Assembly (NCBI GenBank): GCA_031429355.1 | Contig: JANOZM010000013.1 | Location: 620,001-684,000, forward strand | Reading direction: 5' to 3' | DNA: 64,000 nucleotides | DNA from: JANOZM01 sp031429355 | GTDB lineage: Bacteria > Pseudomonadota > Gammaproteobacteria > Burkholderiales > Burkholderiaceae_E | Made by a program: the position numbers and the translations under genes | Shown: positions 42,928 through 52,386 of the stretch, one piece after another | Numbering within the stretch: position 1 is the stretch's first letter | How the letters are laid out: every line of letters begins with the position of its first letter | The notes under the pieces: model-generated | The model's database searches: none | The model's input: the letters and a program-made list of their open reading frames with translations, nothing else | Told to the model about the DNA's origin: nothing

Positions 42928-45900
42928 ACTATCCACTCGATATCCCCAACCTCGTGGATGCTCCAAGCTTAAACACCGACGGTCAGCGTGCCTATAGTCA
43001 GTTAGCTGTTGAGACGGCTTTTGCACAAAAGACCCTTGAACTGTTTAGCGCGTTACACCGTTTACGCCAACACCAAGCTTGGCCCGAATCGGTTTATCGT
43101 GCGGTTAAAGCCGTGGAGCAAGCCGCTCAAGCCGATAGCTTAAAGGGCTGCGTTTACGTCATGAATTTGATGCTAGGCGCCTTATCTAAGCTAAGCCCGC
43201 AATATCAACCCAATGATGTTGATCATCAAAGTTTGCTGGATTGGGCCGACTTTGTAGCGTCGTTAGCCAACGGTCAGGTCGATGATTCGCAAGCGGGTTT
43301 GGCCATGGCTTTACTCGCGCCGGTATCCTGGTTTCCACAAGTCCCTGAAACTTTTGCAGAACTCATTCAAGGCCGTTTGTATGATGATGCCTCGAAAATT
43401 CTCGCAGCAAATAGGGCAGCGCATTCTTTAGCTGATCCAGTTGCAGAGCCTATAACTGAACCCGCATTCGAAATAACAAACCAACCTATTACCGAATCGG
43501 CGTTTGAGGCCTTCGATGAGGCACCAGCCGAAGTTGGTCTAGAAACTCTAGGTGAAGAAGTTGGCCTAGATGAAATTGGTTTGGATGAATCAGGCTTGGA
43601 TGAATCAGGCCTAGCTAACGAATACCCCGATAGCTTCGTTCAACACGATACCGGTCTAAACGATTCTGCTTTTGCTCAAGAAAGCTTGAACGAAACGGCC
43701 GAAGCTAGTGGTTCTGAAGCCGAATCGGCTGCTGCAGATGAATTTGAATTGTTGGCCGAAGCGTTTGATCAGTTAGCTCAAGATACTGCTGAAGCCGTTG
43801 GGCAACTGGATGCACAAGCCGCTGACAGTGATGCAGCGCGATTACAATGGCAAGAATTGGTTGAAGCGTTGCAAGATCGTTTTTCGACCGCTGCTAACGC
43901 TGCGCGATTTATGAATGTTGCGTCGCTTGACCAAGCTTTAACCATTTGGGGAGATCAGTTTTTTGCCTTAAACCAAGGCGACAAACACTTTGCTGATGAA
44001 TACCGCGCCGTACTCTCGTTGCTGCCTAGTTTTTGGGCCGGTTATTTCCGCTCACCAAATTTTGAATCAGCCACAACAGCACTTTCGTTGTTGCGCGAGC
44101 CGCTTTGGTTAGAGCAACATGATGATGCATTTCTCGATACTTTAGCGGCACGCTTAGGTCAGGTTCAATTGACTGCCTCACGGCAAGTCGAACAACGTAG
44201 CGAAGCCTTTGATCCAGAAGATTTGTCCTTGGCTATTCCTGCCGATGCAGATTGGGCGGTCGTCGACAATTTATTACGAGAACTACCTGCTTTGTCGGAA
44301 CAATTCTCGGGTCTCGTGACGCGTATTTTGCAAGGCGACAATAGCAAAATTGAAGCAGCGCAACGGATTGCCCACACGCTTAAAGGTTCGGCCAATACTG
44401 TTGGTATTCGCGGCGTAGCAAATCTGACTCATCAATTAGAAGATATTTTCGTAATTATTAGTCGCGACGATCTCACGATTAATAGCGCCTTGGGTAATTT
44501 CTTAAGCGAAGCGGCTGATTGCTTAGAAGAAATGAGTGAGGCGGTAGCTGGTGTTGGATCTGCTCCTGCCAATTCGGCCGATATTTACACTCGTGCTATT
44601 AACTGGACTAATAAGTTAGTTGCTGGCGATATGGACAGTACCGACGAAGTTCAGTTGTCCGAAGAAACTCAACCGGATGTCCAACTAGGTGCCAATGCAA
44701 CCCAGTTTGCTCCAATGTCTGGTTTGGCAGAAACAACTTCGTTGAACCTTCCGGTTCAGCAGCAAGTTCAGCAATTAGCCTCTAACGTTCAAGCCCAGCA
44801 AGAAATCGCTAGTCGATTAATTGCGCAAACAGCGGCAAAGGCTCAAGAGACTAACACCGAGTCCTCTGGTGATTCTGGAGAAGTCCAAACAGCGGGTGAA
44901 AGTGAAGCTAGTGTCCGCGTTTCTGTAGCCTTGATCGATAAATTATTAAGTTTGGTCGGCGAGAGTTCGGTACTGTTAGCTAAAGTCCAAAACGAAGTTG
45001 AGACCATTAACTTAACGCAGCGCAGCGTCGGCGATACAGCCAGCCGCCTCGAAGAGTTAAGCCACGATTTAGATCGTATGGTTGACTCCAAGAGCGGTAT
45101 TTTGATGGGCCGTGGAAAGGCCCGTGAAGGCTTCGATGAGCTTGAGCTTGACGAGTACAACGAGATGCACACAATGGCTCGTCGCTTTGCCGAAATTGGT
45201 TCGGACAGCCGCGTGTTGGATGAACAGTTGCGCCAAAACGTATTAGAGTTAGCCTCTGTTGCGGCCGAAATGGAACGCACCCAGTCGAGTGTTCGGGACC
45301 TAACTTTGCAAACGCGCATGGTGCCGGTCAATAGTATTTCTGCTCGATTGCAACGCGCTGTGCGCCAAGCTTCGCGCTTAACGCAAAAAGCAGTGCAGTT
45401 ACATGTGGATGGTGGCGATACCCTTGTTGATAACGAAACCCTCGGTCGTTTAGTAGACCCATTGATGCACTTGTTGCGTAATGCGGTGGATCACGGCGTA
45501 GAGTCTAGTTCAGTGCGGATGACTTCGGGTAAATCTGAGATTGGTCAAATTTATGTCTCGTTTATTCGTGACGGTGGCTCACTAACCATTCGTTGCCAAG
45601 ACGACGGGCAGGGCTTAAATACCTCGCGAATTTTCTCAAAAGCAACCGAGCGTGGTTTGATCCAACCGGGTGCTTCGTTAAGCGAAGCCGAGATTAGTGA
45701 TTTAATCTTATTGCCAGGCTTTTCTACGCGTGATTCTGCTAACCAACTTTCTGGCCGTGGTATTGGTCTAGACGTGGTGGCTCAGTTAGTGCGCGATCTA
45801 AAGGGCTCAATCGAAATTCAACATGCACCGGGCGCGGGAACTAGTTTCTTGTTAACCCTGCCACTGAACTTAAGTTCGATGCCGGTAATGGTTTCTAAAT

Positions 45901-46718
45901 CAAGTAAATTTGTATTTGCACTGTCATTGCGCGGTGTAGAACAAATTGTTTCAGTTGACAGCTTAAATCTTGACACCGACCAAGCAACATTAACTGTTGA
46001 CGGCAACCAATACAACTCGTATTACCTAGAAGATTTAGTAGGCTACCCGCGCGATCGCGTTGATAGCACCGAACGTGTTGCAATGTTAGTGCGTGCGCGA
46101 CGCGGCCAATTGGTTGGTGTCATCGTTCCAGGTCTTGGTCAAGCGCGAAACGTAATTGTTAAGCCATTAAGTACTTTGATTAGCCGTATTCGCGGTATTG
46201 AGGGTGCGGCTGCTTTAGGTGACGGTTCTGCTGCGCCTATTTGCGATCTGCCCGAATTATTGGCAATTGATGGTGGAACAAGCCAATCGACCAACACACC
46301 AGTACGAGCTTTGGTAGCTAAACAAGAGCAATTTACGCAACCGTTTTGCTTAGTTGTCGATGATTCAGTAAGCGTGCGTCGGGCCATGGAAAGTTTTGTT
46401 AGCGATTTAGGTTTTGATGTTGTTGGCGCGCGAGACGGTATTGAGGCACTCGCTGCATTAGAGCGTCGCAAACCAGCGTTAATTATTGCCGACTTCGAAA
46501 TGCCGCGTATGAATGGTGTTGAGCTGACTAGAAACGTTCGTGGTAACGAACGCTTAGCTAGTGTGCCCATTATTATGATTACTTCACGTTCAAGCGAGAA
46601 GCATCGTAACTTGGCTTTAGAAGTTGGCGTTAATCACTACATGACTAAACCCTACACCGAAGACGATTTGGCAGAACAAGTGTATCGCTTCGCAGGCGCG
46701 TTGTTGTCGCGATCGTAA
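42924..46718 (+). CDS. chpA: Hybrid chemotaxis histidine kinase ChpA/PilL-like
   Basis: 1264 residues. N-terminal ~170 residues helical; then an acidic repeat-bearing linker (around 43,440-43,800, units like GLDESGLDES). One recognisable Hpt domain has phospho-His ~484 in RIAHTLKGSANTVG. Kinase core: N box LRNAVDHGVESS, G1 DDGQGLN, G2 GRGIGLDVVAQL. CheW-like domain, then a C-terminal receiver (FCLVVDDSVSVRRAMES, phospho-Asp in IIADFEMPRMNG, Lys in MTKPYTED). It probably phosphorylates the two upstream regulators to steer type IV pili. P. aeruginosa ChpA has many more Hpt domains. Confidence 0.92.
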   Translation: MNYPLDIPNLVDAPSLNTDGQRAYSQLAVETAFAQKTLELFSALHRLRQHQAWPESVYRAVKAVEQAAQADSLKGCVYVMNLMLGALSKLSPQYQPNDVDHQSLLDWADFVASLANGQVDDSQAGLAMALLAPVSWFPQVPETFAELIQGRLYDDASKILAANRAAHSLADPVAEPITEPAFEITNQPITESAFEAFDEAPAEVGLETLGEEVGLDEIGLDESGLDESGLANEYPDSFVQHDTGLNDSAFAQESLNETAEASGSEAESAAADEFELLAEAFDQLAQDTAEAVGQLDAQAADSDAARLQWQELVEALQDRFSTAANAARFMNVASLDQALTIWGDQFFALNQGDKHFADEYRAVLSLLPSFWAGYFRSPNFESATTALSLLREPLWLEQHDDAFLDTLAARLGQVQLTASRQVEQRSEAFDPEDLSLAIPADADWAVVDNLLRELPALSEQFSGLVTRILQGDNSKIEAAQRIAHTLKGSANTVGIRGVANLTHQLEDIFVIISRDDLTINSALGNFLSEAADCLEEMSEAVAGVGSAPANSADIYTRAINWTNKLVAGDMDSTDEVQLSEETQPDVQLGANATQFAPMSGLAETTSLNLPVQQQVQQLASNVQAQQEIASRLIAQTAAKAQETNTESSGDSGEVQTAGESEASVRVSVALIDKLLSLVGESSVLLAKVQNEVETINLTQRSVGDTASRLEELSHDLDRMVDSKSGILMGRGKAREGFDELELDEYNEMHTMARRFAEIGSDSRVLDEQLRQNVLELASVAAEMERTQSSVRDLTLQTRMVPVNSISARLQRAVRQASRLTQKAVQLHVDGGDTLVDNETLGRLVDPLMHLLRNAVDHGVESSSVRMTSGKSEIGQIYVSFIRDGGSLTIRCQDDGQGLNTSRIFSKATERGLIQPGASLSEAEISDLILLPGFSTRDSANQLSGRGIGLDVVAQLVRDLKGSIEIQHAPGAGTSFLLTLPLNLSSMPVMVSKSSKFVFALSLRGVEQIVSVDSLNLDTDQATLTVDGNQYNSYYLEDLVGYPRDRVDSTERVAMLVRARRGQLVGVIVPGLGQARNVIVKPLSTLISRIRGIEGAAALGDGSAAPICDLPELLAIDGGTSQSTNTPVRALVAKQEQFTQPFCLVVDDSVSVRRAMESFVSDLGFDVVGARDGIEALAALERRKPALIIADFEMPRMNGVELTRNVRGNERLASVPIIMITSRSSEKHRNLALEVGVNHYMTKPYTEDDLAEQVYRFAGALLSRS

Positions 46719-46750
46719 ACTGATCAAAATGTAAGCGTTGTAACCAGGTT

Positions 46751-46819
46751 TTAGCCAAACTTGGGCATCTCAATTTAAGTTTTTTGATTTAACTTGAGAT
46801 AGGCCCCTAGTTTGGGCTA
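46751..46819. other. Long imperfect inverted repeat after chpA
   Basis: Arms TAGCCAAACTTGGGCATCTC (46752-46771) and GAGATAGGCCCCTAGTTTGG plus GCTA (46796-46819) pair with few interruptions, and the inner AATTTAAG/ATTTAACTT part extends the stem. The total hairpin is about 68 bases with a T-rich loop. No terminal T-run follows, so it is either an unusual terminator or an RNA structure before the CBS gene. Confidence 0.6.
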
Positions 46820-46855
46820 GCATGGAGTACCCAACATAAAAACTAGGGAGACTCT

Positions 46856-47320
46856 ATGCAAGTCCAAGAAATTCTTCGGGTAAAAGGCAGTACTTTGTTC
46901 ACCGCGATGCCCAGCGCAAAGCTGTCCGACAGCGTGGTGACCATGGCCGAACACGACATTGGCTCGCTGGTGGTCATGGAAAAAGGCAAATTAGTCGGCA
47001 TGCTGACTTTTCGCGAAGTCATTCGCGTGTTGGCAAAACGCCAAATGGAACAGCGCTCAGGGCCAACGCCCCCGGTTGCCGACATTATTGTTCGCGATGT
47101 AATGAACCCCAAACCCATTGTTGTATCCCCGCAAACTGACGTTAATGATCTGCGGCGCACGATGCTAGAAACCAAACAACGTTACTTACCAGTGATGGAC
47201 GGGGAAATGTTGATGGGTGTTATTTCATTCCATGATGTAGCGCGAGCTGTGCTCGATGAACAAAGTTTTGAAAACCGTATGCTCAAAGCCTACATTCGGG
47301 ACTGGCCAGCAGAAGGTTAG
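46856..47320 (+). CDS. CBS-domain-pair protein
   Basis: 154 residues consisting of two CBS motifs (about 9-65 and 78-140), with typical KLSDSVVTMAEHDIGSLVVM and DVMNPKPIVVSPQTDVNDLR. Such stand-alone Bateman modules bind adenine nucleotides; the target is unknown. Strong ribosome site (actagggagactct). It is separated from pcm by 76 bases. Confidence 0.88.
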   Translation: MQVQEILRVKGSTLFTAMPSAKLSDSVVTMAEHDIGSLVVMEKGKLVGMLTFREVIRVLAKRQMEQRSGPTPPVADIIVRDVMNPKPIVVSPQTDVNDLRRTMLETKQRYLPVMDGEMLMGVISFHDVARAVLDEQSFENRMLKAYIRDWPAEG

Positions 47321-47396
47321 CCCGCAATTCGGTAGAATTCGGGCATGCAAAATGTTTGTTTTACCTACCGAGTGACTTTGCCTGAAGGGATAGCCT

Positions 47397-48266
47397 TTGG
47401 CCGCCCCTAAAGTCCCTAGCGCAACTGGCAAGTCATGGATGGTTCAGTTGCCCGCTTCCAAAGATGCCAGCGCTGATCCGTTTAAGCGATCCAAACCCAG
47501 CGCCGACGCAATTCGAATAAAACAGGGGTTGCCGCAAGGTGCTAGCATTAATCTTAAACCCCTTGGTTTAGGCTTAACCTCATCAAGCCGTCGGCAAATG
47601 ATGGTGCAAGCTTGTGTTTCCGTCGGTGTGCGCCACCCGGCCGTGTTGCAAGCAATGGCCCAAGTAGAGCGCCATTTATTTGTCGATGAAGGCTTGGCTA
47701 GTCGTGCCTACGAAGATTGTGCTTTGCCTATTGGCCATGCCCAAACGATTAGCAAACCAACTAGCGTTGCGCGCATGATCGAATTAGTTTTGCAAAGACT
47801 CGACACGCGGCAAGCCAAACAATTGTCCGCCCTAGAAGTGGGCACCGGATGTGGTTACCAGGCTGCGGTAATGGCACAAGTGTTTGGCCAAGTCGTGTCG
47901 ATTGAACGCATTCGTGCATTAGGCGATCTTGCCCGAAACAATTTGCGGCCGCTACGAATTAGTAATTTACGTCTCGTTGTTGGTGATGGACATGCCGGAG
48001 TGCCAGAAAACGCTCCGTTTGACGCTATCATTGTGGCTGCGGCGGGCGCAAAAATTCCGCAAGCGTTATTAGATCAACTGAGTATCGGAGGCTTGTTAGT
48101 TGCACCCGTTGTGCACGAAGCGCGTATCGATGTAATGAATACCGATTCACGGCAACAACAAAATGAGCAAAGCTTGCATTTAGTTGAACGTCGGTCCAAG
48201 TTTGATTGGCAACTAACGGTGCTTGATAGCGCACGATTTGTTCCATTAAAATCTGGGGTCGCTTAG
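47397..48266 (+). CDS. pcm: Protein-L-isoaspartate O-methyltransferase
   Basis: Repairs isoaspartyl residues with SAM. The catalytic core has ERHLFVDEGLASRAYEDCALPIG, the substrate-side QTISKPTSVARMIEL and the SAM motif ALEVGTGCGYQAAVMAQVFG. 289 residues with an unstructured ~70-residue N-terminal extension. TTG 47397 has GAAGGGAT upstream at good spacing; ATG 47439 is an alternative. Followed by nlpD, as in many proteobacteria. Confidence 0.92.
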   Translation: MAAPKVPSATGKSWMVQLPASKDASADPFKRSKPSADAIRIKQGLPQGASINLKPLGLGLTSSSRRQMMVQACVSVGVRHPAVLQAMAQVERHLFVDEGLASRAYEDCALPIGHAQTISKPTSVARMIELVLQRLDTRQAKQLSALEVGTGCGYQAAVMAQVFGQVVSIERIRALGDLARNNLRPLRISNLRLVVGDGHAGVPENAPFDAIIVAAAGAKIPQALLDQLSIGGLLVAPVVHEARIDVMNTDSRQQQNEQSLHLVERRSKFDWQLTVLDSARFVPLKSGVA

Positions 48267-48322
48267 TTTCTTAGTTTATTTTTAGGTTTCTTTTTTTGTT
48301 TTAGATTTTTAGGTTAAGTGCT

Positions 48323-49252
48323 ATGCGTTTTCAAAAATTTGTTTTACCGTCGACCCTTGTTCTGCTTGCTGTAAGCAGCGTTCTAGTGGGATGCGCAACG
48401 CCCAGTTCGGCACCAATCGTGCATCGCACGACGGGCACCGAAACCTCTGAAGCAAAACGTGAGTACTACACGGTTGGACGCGGCGACACGCTCTCGGGTA
48501 TTGGTCAGCGATTTGGCGTCAGTACGCGTGACATCGTCGAATGGAACCAACTCAGCGCCAATCCGGTACTTCAAGCGGGCCAAGTTTTAAGAGTCGCTGC
48601 GCCGGTTGCTGCCGTAGCGCCAAAGGCCGCGGCAACACCTGATGTTGCGCAAACCGCTCCTATTCGTCCTCCGGTGGCAGTTGCAAGCCCAGTCGATGCG
48701 CCAAGGGTTGCAGTAAAGACGGGTCCAAAGGGGATTAAGCGCCCGTACTCGGATGATACTTATGCGCAAATGGCTAAAGGTGAAACCAATACCAGTGGAG
48801 CTGCTGCATCGCCTTCCGCTGTCGTTATACCGGCGCCTGCAACTGTTACGCCCACTGCTGCTGCAACATCGGCAACACCTGCAACGGACACCCGCGCCGA
48901 CGCCTCGGGTTTAAGTTGGAGTTGGCCTGCAGCAGGTAAAGTCATGCAAACCTTTGACCGTAAAACCAATAAGGGTTTTACGATTAGTGGGGAACCGGGT
49001 AAACCGGTTATTGCCGCCGCAAAAGGTAAAGTAATTTTTGCTAAAGATTTTCCTGACTATGGCAAATTAGTGATTGTTTCGCATGGGCCCGATTTAGTCT
49101 CGATTTACGGCTACAACAATTCGATTTCAGTAAAAGAAGGTCAACAAGTTGAACGTGGTCAAAAAGTTGGCGAACAAGGCCCACGGGTTCAATTTGAAGT
49201 GCGCCGTTCCGGTCAGCCTATCGATCCGTCGCAATTTTTACCGCAACGATAG
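48323..49252 (+). CDS. nlpD: NlpD-like lipoprotein with LysM and M23 domains
   Basis: Envelope lipoprotein that in relatives activates cell-division amidases. Signal with lipobox (SVLVGC, Cys about 24), LysM repeat (EYYTVGRGDTLSGIGQRFGV), a Thr/Ala/Pro-rich linker, and a C-terminal LytM domain (KPVIAAAKGKVIFAKDFPDY). The HxH and other zinc ligands of active M23 peptidases are not visible, so it is probably a non-catalytic activator, as NlpD of E. coli. Downstream no rpoS follows, unlike the usual order. Confidence 0.9.
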   Translation: MRFQKFVLPSTLVLLAVSSVLVGCATPSSAPIVHRTTGTETSEAKREYYTVGRGDTLSGIGQRFGVSTRDIVEWNQLSANPVLQAGQVLRVAAPVAAVAPKAAATPDVAQTAPIRPPVAVASPVDAPRVAVKTGPKGIKRPYSDDTYAQMAKGETNTSGAAASPSAVVIPAPATVTPTAAATSATPATDTRADASGLSWSWPAAGKVMQTFDRKTNKGFTISGEPGKPVIAAAKGKVIFAKDFPDYGKLVIVSHGPDLVSIYGYNNSISVKEGQQVERGQKVGEQGPRVQFEVRRSGQPIDPSQFLPQR

Positions 49253-49258
49253 TTTTAC

Positions 49259-50056
49259 ATGACCCCGATCTTAGTTTTTGACATCGAGACCATTCCCGAT
49301 GTGAAGGGTCTGCGCGCAATTCGTCCTGAATGGAAAGACCTGCCCGATACCGAAGTTGCAGCGCTTGCGATGGCTGCACGCAAAGAGCGTACAGGCTCAG
49401 ACTTTTTGCCTTTGCATGTACACAAAGTAGCGGCAATAGCCTGTTTGTTTCGCGATAACGAAGGCGTGCGGGTTAAAGCGTTGGGTGAACCCGGCGATTC
49501 CGAAGCCAAGTTAATTCAAGACTTTTTTAAAGTAATCGAACGATACACGCCCAACTTAGTTTCTTGGAATGGCTCGGGCTTCGATTTGCAAGTGCTGCAT
49601 TACCGAGGCATGGTTAATGGCGTTCAAGCTCCACGTTATTGGGATATGGGCGCAGACGATCGTGACTTTAAATACAACAATTATTTAAGCCGCTATCACA
49701 CGCGTCACACGGACCTAATGGATTTGCTCGCGCTTTACAACGGACGCGCTAACGCCCCGCTGGATGAATTGGCAAAACTATGTGGCTTTCCCGGTAAATT
49801 AGGAATGGATGGCTCGCAAGTTTGGCCTGCATTTCTCGAAGGCAAGTTGCCTGAAATTCGTGACTATTGCGAGACCGATGTTGCCAATACTTTTTTACTT
49901 TACTTGCGTTGGCAGTTAATGCAAGGCAGCTTAACGCCCAGTGCGTATGCCATCGAAATTGATTTGGTAAGGCAAAGCCTAAGTGCGTTAGCAGGCGTTC
50001 ATTGGCAAGAGTTTTTGGCGGCTTGGCCGACAGATGCTGAAAAGTCAGGTTCATAA
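49259..50056 (+). CDS. 3'-5' exonuclease, DnaQ-like (PolB-exo2 type)
   Basis: 265 residues with DEDDy-type exonuclease motifs: Asp-x-Glu in LVFDIETIPDVKG (Asp8, Glu10), second acidic motif in VSWNGSGFDLQVLHYRG, and the third in YCETDVANTFLLYL. RNase H fold, belongs to the predicted PolB-like 3'-5' exonuclease family (PF10108-like). Biological substrate unknown. One base separates its stop from the rlmD start. Confidence 0.85.
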   Translation: MTPILVFDIETIPDVKGLRAIRPEWKDLPDTEVAALAMAARKERTGSDFLPLHVHKVAAIACLFRDNEGVRVKALGEPGDSEAKLIQDFFKVIERYTPNLVSWNGSGFDLQVLHYRGMVNGVQAPRYWDMGADDRDFKYNNYLSRYHTRHTDLMDLLALYNGRANAPLDELAKLCGFPGKLGMDGSQVWPAFLEGKLPEIRDYCETDVANTFLLYLRWQLMQGSLTPSAYAIEIDLVRQSLSALAGVHWQEFLAAWPTDAEKSGS

Positions 50057-51424
50057 ATGGATACCAGCCCATTTGTAATCGAGACCGAATCGCTCGATTT
50101 AGAAGCTAATGCAATTGCGCGTCGTGATGGCAAAGTACTGTTTGTGCGAGGTGCATTAGCACGCGAAAAAGTTCTCGCTAAAATTGTCCGTAGCAAACCC
50201 AAATACGACACCGCGCAAACCATTGAAGTGTTGCGCCCGTCAGTGCAACGAGTAACACCACAATGCCCGCATTACGGCGTATGCGGTGGCTGCTCGATGC
50301 AACACTTAGATGCACGAGCGCAAGTTTCCGTAAAGCAGCGCACCCTCGAAGATAACTTGTGGCATCTGTCGAAACTTAAGCCCGAAACAATGCTTGTGCC
50401 AATAGTCGGTTCGCCATGGGGCTACCGTTTTCGAGCGCGTTTATCGGTGCGTGATGTGATAAAAAAAGGCACCGTATTGGTTGGTTTTCATGAAAAGGGC
50501 AATAGCTTTGTTGCTGACATGAAGCAATGTGATGTGATGCCTAAACGCATCTCCGATCTGTTGGTGCCGTTTCGTTCAATGATTGCCGCATTAACTATCC
50601 GCAAGCAACTAGCGCAAATTGAAGTGGCTTATAACGACAACCCCGGAGACGGGCAGGGCGATGTAATGGCCTTAGCCTTGCGTATTTTGGCACCGCTAAC
50701 AGAAGCTGATGAGCAAGTGCTATTGCAGTTTGAGCAAGCGCATCGCGTCGAGTTTTGGCTGCAAACTAAAGGTCCCGAAACGGTCCGATTGTTTAGCGCA
50801 AAAGAATCTCGTTTAGCTTATGTGCTACCCGAATTTAATGTGCGGATGCCGTTTAAACCCACCGACTTTACGCAAGTCAATCATCAAATTAATAATGTTA
50901 TGGTGAGGCGCGCTTTACGTTTACTCGATGTTCGTGCGCACGATCACGTGGTCGATTTTTTTTGCGGACTGGGTAACTTTACGTTACCGTTGGCAAGGTT
51001 GGCGCAAGGAGTAATTGGTATCGAAGGTGCTGCATTGTTGGTAGCACGTGCAAAAGCCAATGCCCTCGAAAATAATCTCGACGATAAGACCGATTTTTCG
51101 GTGGCTAATTTGTTTAACTTTGATCGCGCTGCTTGGGATGCAATTGTTAAGCAATTTGATAATCAAATCGTTAACAAACTGTTGATCGATCCGCCGCGCG
51201 AAGGAGCCCTAGCTGTGTGTGAAGTGCTGGCCGCTCTACTTGCTGAAGGTCAACCAGTGCCCGAGCGTATTGTGTATGTGTCGTGTAATCCGGCTACCTT
51301 AGCGCGCGATAGCGGTATCTTAGTCAATGGTGGTTGGGCTTTAAAAGCGGCCGGGGTTATTAACATGTTCCCGCACACCTCACACGTTGAATCGATTGCG
51401 GTCTTTGAGCCGAACGTTGTTTGA
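50057..51424 (+). CDS. rlmD: 23S rRNA (uracil-1939-C5)-methyltransferase RlmD
   Basis: SAM-dependent RNA methyltransferase with an iron-sulfur cluster. TRAM domain at the N-terminus; cluster Cys in QCPHYGVCGGCSMQHLD; SAM motif VDFFCGLGNFTLPLARLAQG; IDPPREGA and the catalytic Cys in VYVSCNPATLARD. 455 residues, somewhat longer than E. coli RlmD (433). Its stop overlaps the TTG of the next gene. Confidence 0.93.
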   Translation: MDTSPFVIETESLDLEANAIARRDGKVLFVRGALAREKVLAKIVRSKPKYDTAQTIEVLRPSVQRVTPQCPHYGVCGGCSMQHLDARAQVSVKQRTLEDNLWHLSKLKPETMLVPIVGSPWGYRFRARLSVRDVIKKGTVLVGFHEKGNSFVADMKQCDVMPKRISDLLVPFRSMIAALTIRKQLAQIEVAYNDNPGDGQGDVMALALRILAPLTEADEQVLLQFEQAHRVEFWLQTKGPETVRLFSAKESRLAYVLPEFNVRMPFKPTDFTQVNHQINNVMVRRALRLLDVRAHDHVVDFFCGLGNFTLPLARLAQGVIGIEGAALLVARAKANALENNLDDKTDFSVANLFNFDRAAWDAIVKQFDNQIVNKLLIDPPREGALAVCEVLAALLAEGQPVPERIVYVSCNPATLARDSGILVNGGWALKAAGVINMFPHTSHVESIAVFEPNVV

Positions 51425-52386
51425 AGATAGATTCAACAACTAATCGTCCTTGGCTAGCCTATTTAAGCCTGCTGGCGGGCATGATGTTAGTTGGCAGTTA
51501 TGTAGGTTTGTCCAAGCCACTAACCGTCGCTATCCCTGTTTTCATACTTGCAACCCTAAGGTTTGCCATGGCCGCAGTGTTGATGCTGCCATGGACCTTT
51601 CCGTGGCAGTCTTTGCCGCGCTCTGTCTGGTTAACGTTGTTTGTGCAATCATTATTTGGCAATTTTTTGTTTTCTATTTGCATGCTTTACGGCGTTGCGT
51701 TTTCTTCGGCAGTTGCTGCGGGTGTCATCATGAGTACCTTGCCTGCGATGGTCGCTTTGTTATCGCGCATCGTTTTAAAAGAGCAACTGTCGCGCCAAAC
51801 AGTGTTGGCTATTGGTATTTCCGTCTTGGGTATTTTGTTATTGCAATGGGCCTCTCAGCAAACTTCATCGCAGTTACATTATGAACAAACGCAACTGATA
51901 TTCCAGTCTAGCGCCAAAAATAACGACGCACTTGTAGGCAATTTTTTATTGTTTTGCGCCGTAGTTTGCGAAGGGATTTATGTTGTCACTAGCAAGCGAT
52001 TAAGCAGTTCAATTAGCCCTAAGTGTAATAGCGCTTTAGTGAATTTGGTTGGTCTGCTGCTGATGTTGCCTTTTGGAATTTGGCAGCTGCTAAGCACCCC
52101 AAATTTTGCCCTAGAGCGACTAGAGTCCAGCACTTGGGCTTTGTTAGTATTTTATGCTTTTGCAGCCAGCGTGGGGTCCACATGGCTGTGGATGACGGGT
52201 CTTAAAAAAGTACCCGCTTCGCAGGCGGGGGTGTTCACCATTGGTTTGCCCATCGCCGCTGTAGCGGTCGGTGTACTTTGGTTAAAAGAACCGATCACGC
52301 TATTTCATGGCATTGCTTTTGCATGCTGTTTTGTGGCCTTGTTACTAGTTACTTTGCAGCGACTCCCAAGTCTCAAGCAAAGCTAA
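51421..52386 (+). CDS. EamA/DMT-family transporter
   Basis: 321 residues with about ten hydrophobic helices in two EamA repeats. PALVALLSRIVLKEQLSRQ-type segment and the second-repeat end FTIGLPIAAVAVGVLWLKEP are family features. Substrate unknown. Start TTG 51421 overlaps the rlmD stop by 4 bases (TTGA), which supports coupled translation. The last 42 bases overlap the ABC-F gene on the opposite strand. Confidence 0.85.
   Translation: MKIDSTTNRPWLAYLSLLAGMMLVGSYVGLSKPLTVAIPVFILATLRFAMAAVLMLPWTFPWQSLPRSVWLTLFVQSLFGNFLFSICMLYGVAFSSAVAAGVIMSTLPAMVALLSRIVLKEQLSRQTVLAIGISVLGILLLQWASQQTSSQLHYEQTQLIFQSSAKNNDALVGNFLLFCAVVCEGIYVVTSKRLSSSISPKCNSALVNLVGLLLMLPFGIWQLLSTPNFALERLESSTWALLVFYAFAASVGSTWLWMTGLKKVPASQAGVFTIGLPIAAVAVGVLWLKEPITLFHGIAFACCFVALLLVTLQRLPSLKQS

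Noticed and set aside
44843..45331. Open frame of 162 codons on the strand opposite chpA
   Set aside because: Serine/arginine/leucine-rich composition typical of an antisense shadow; the chpA frame has clear domains there.
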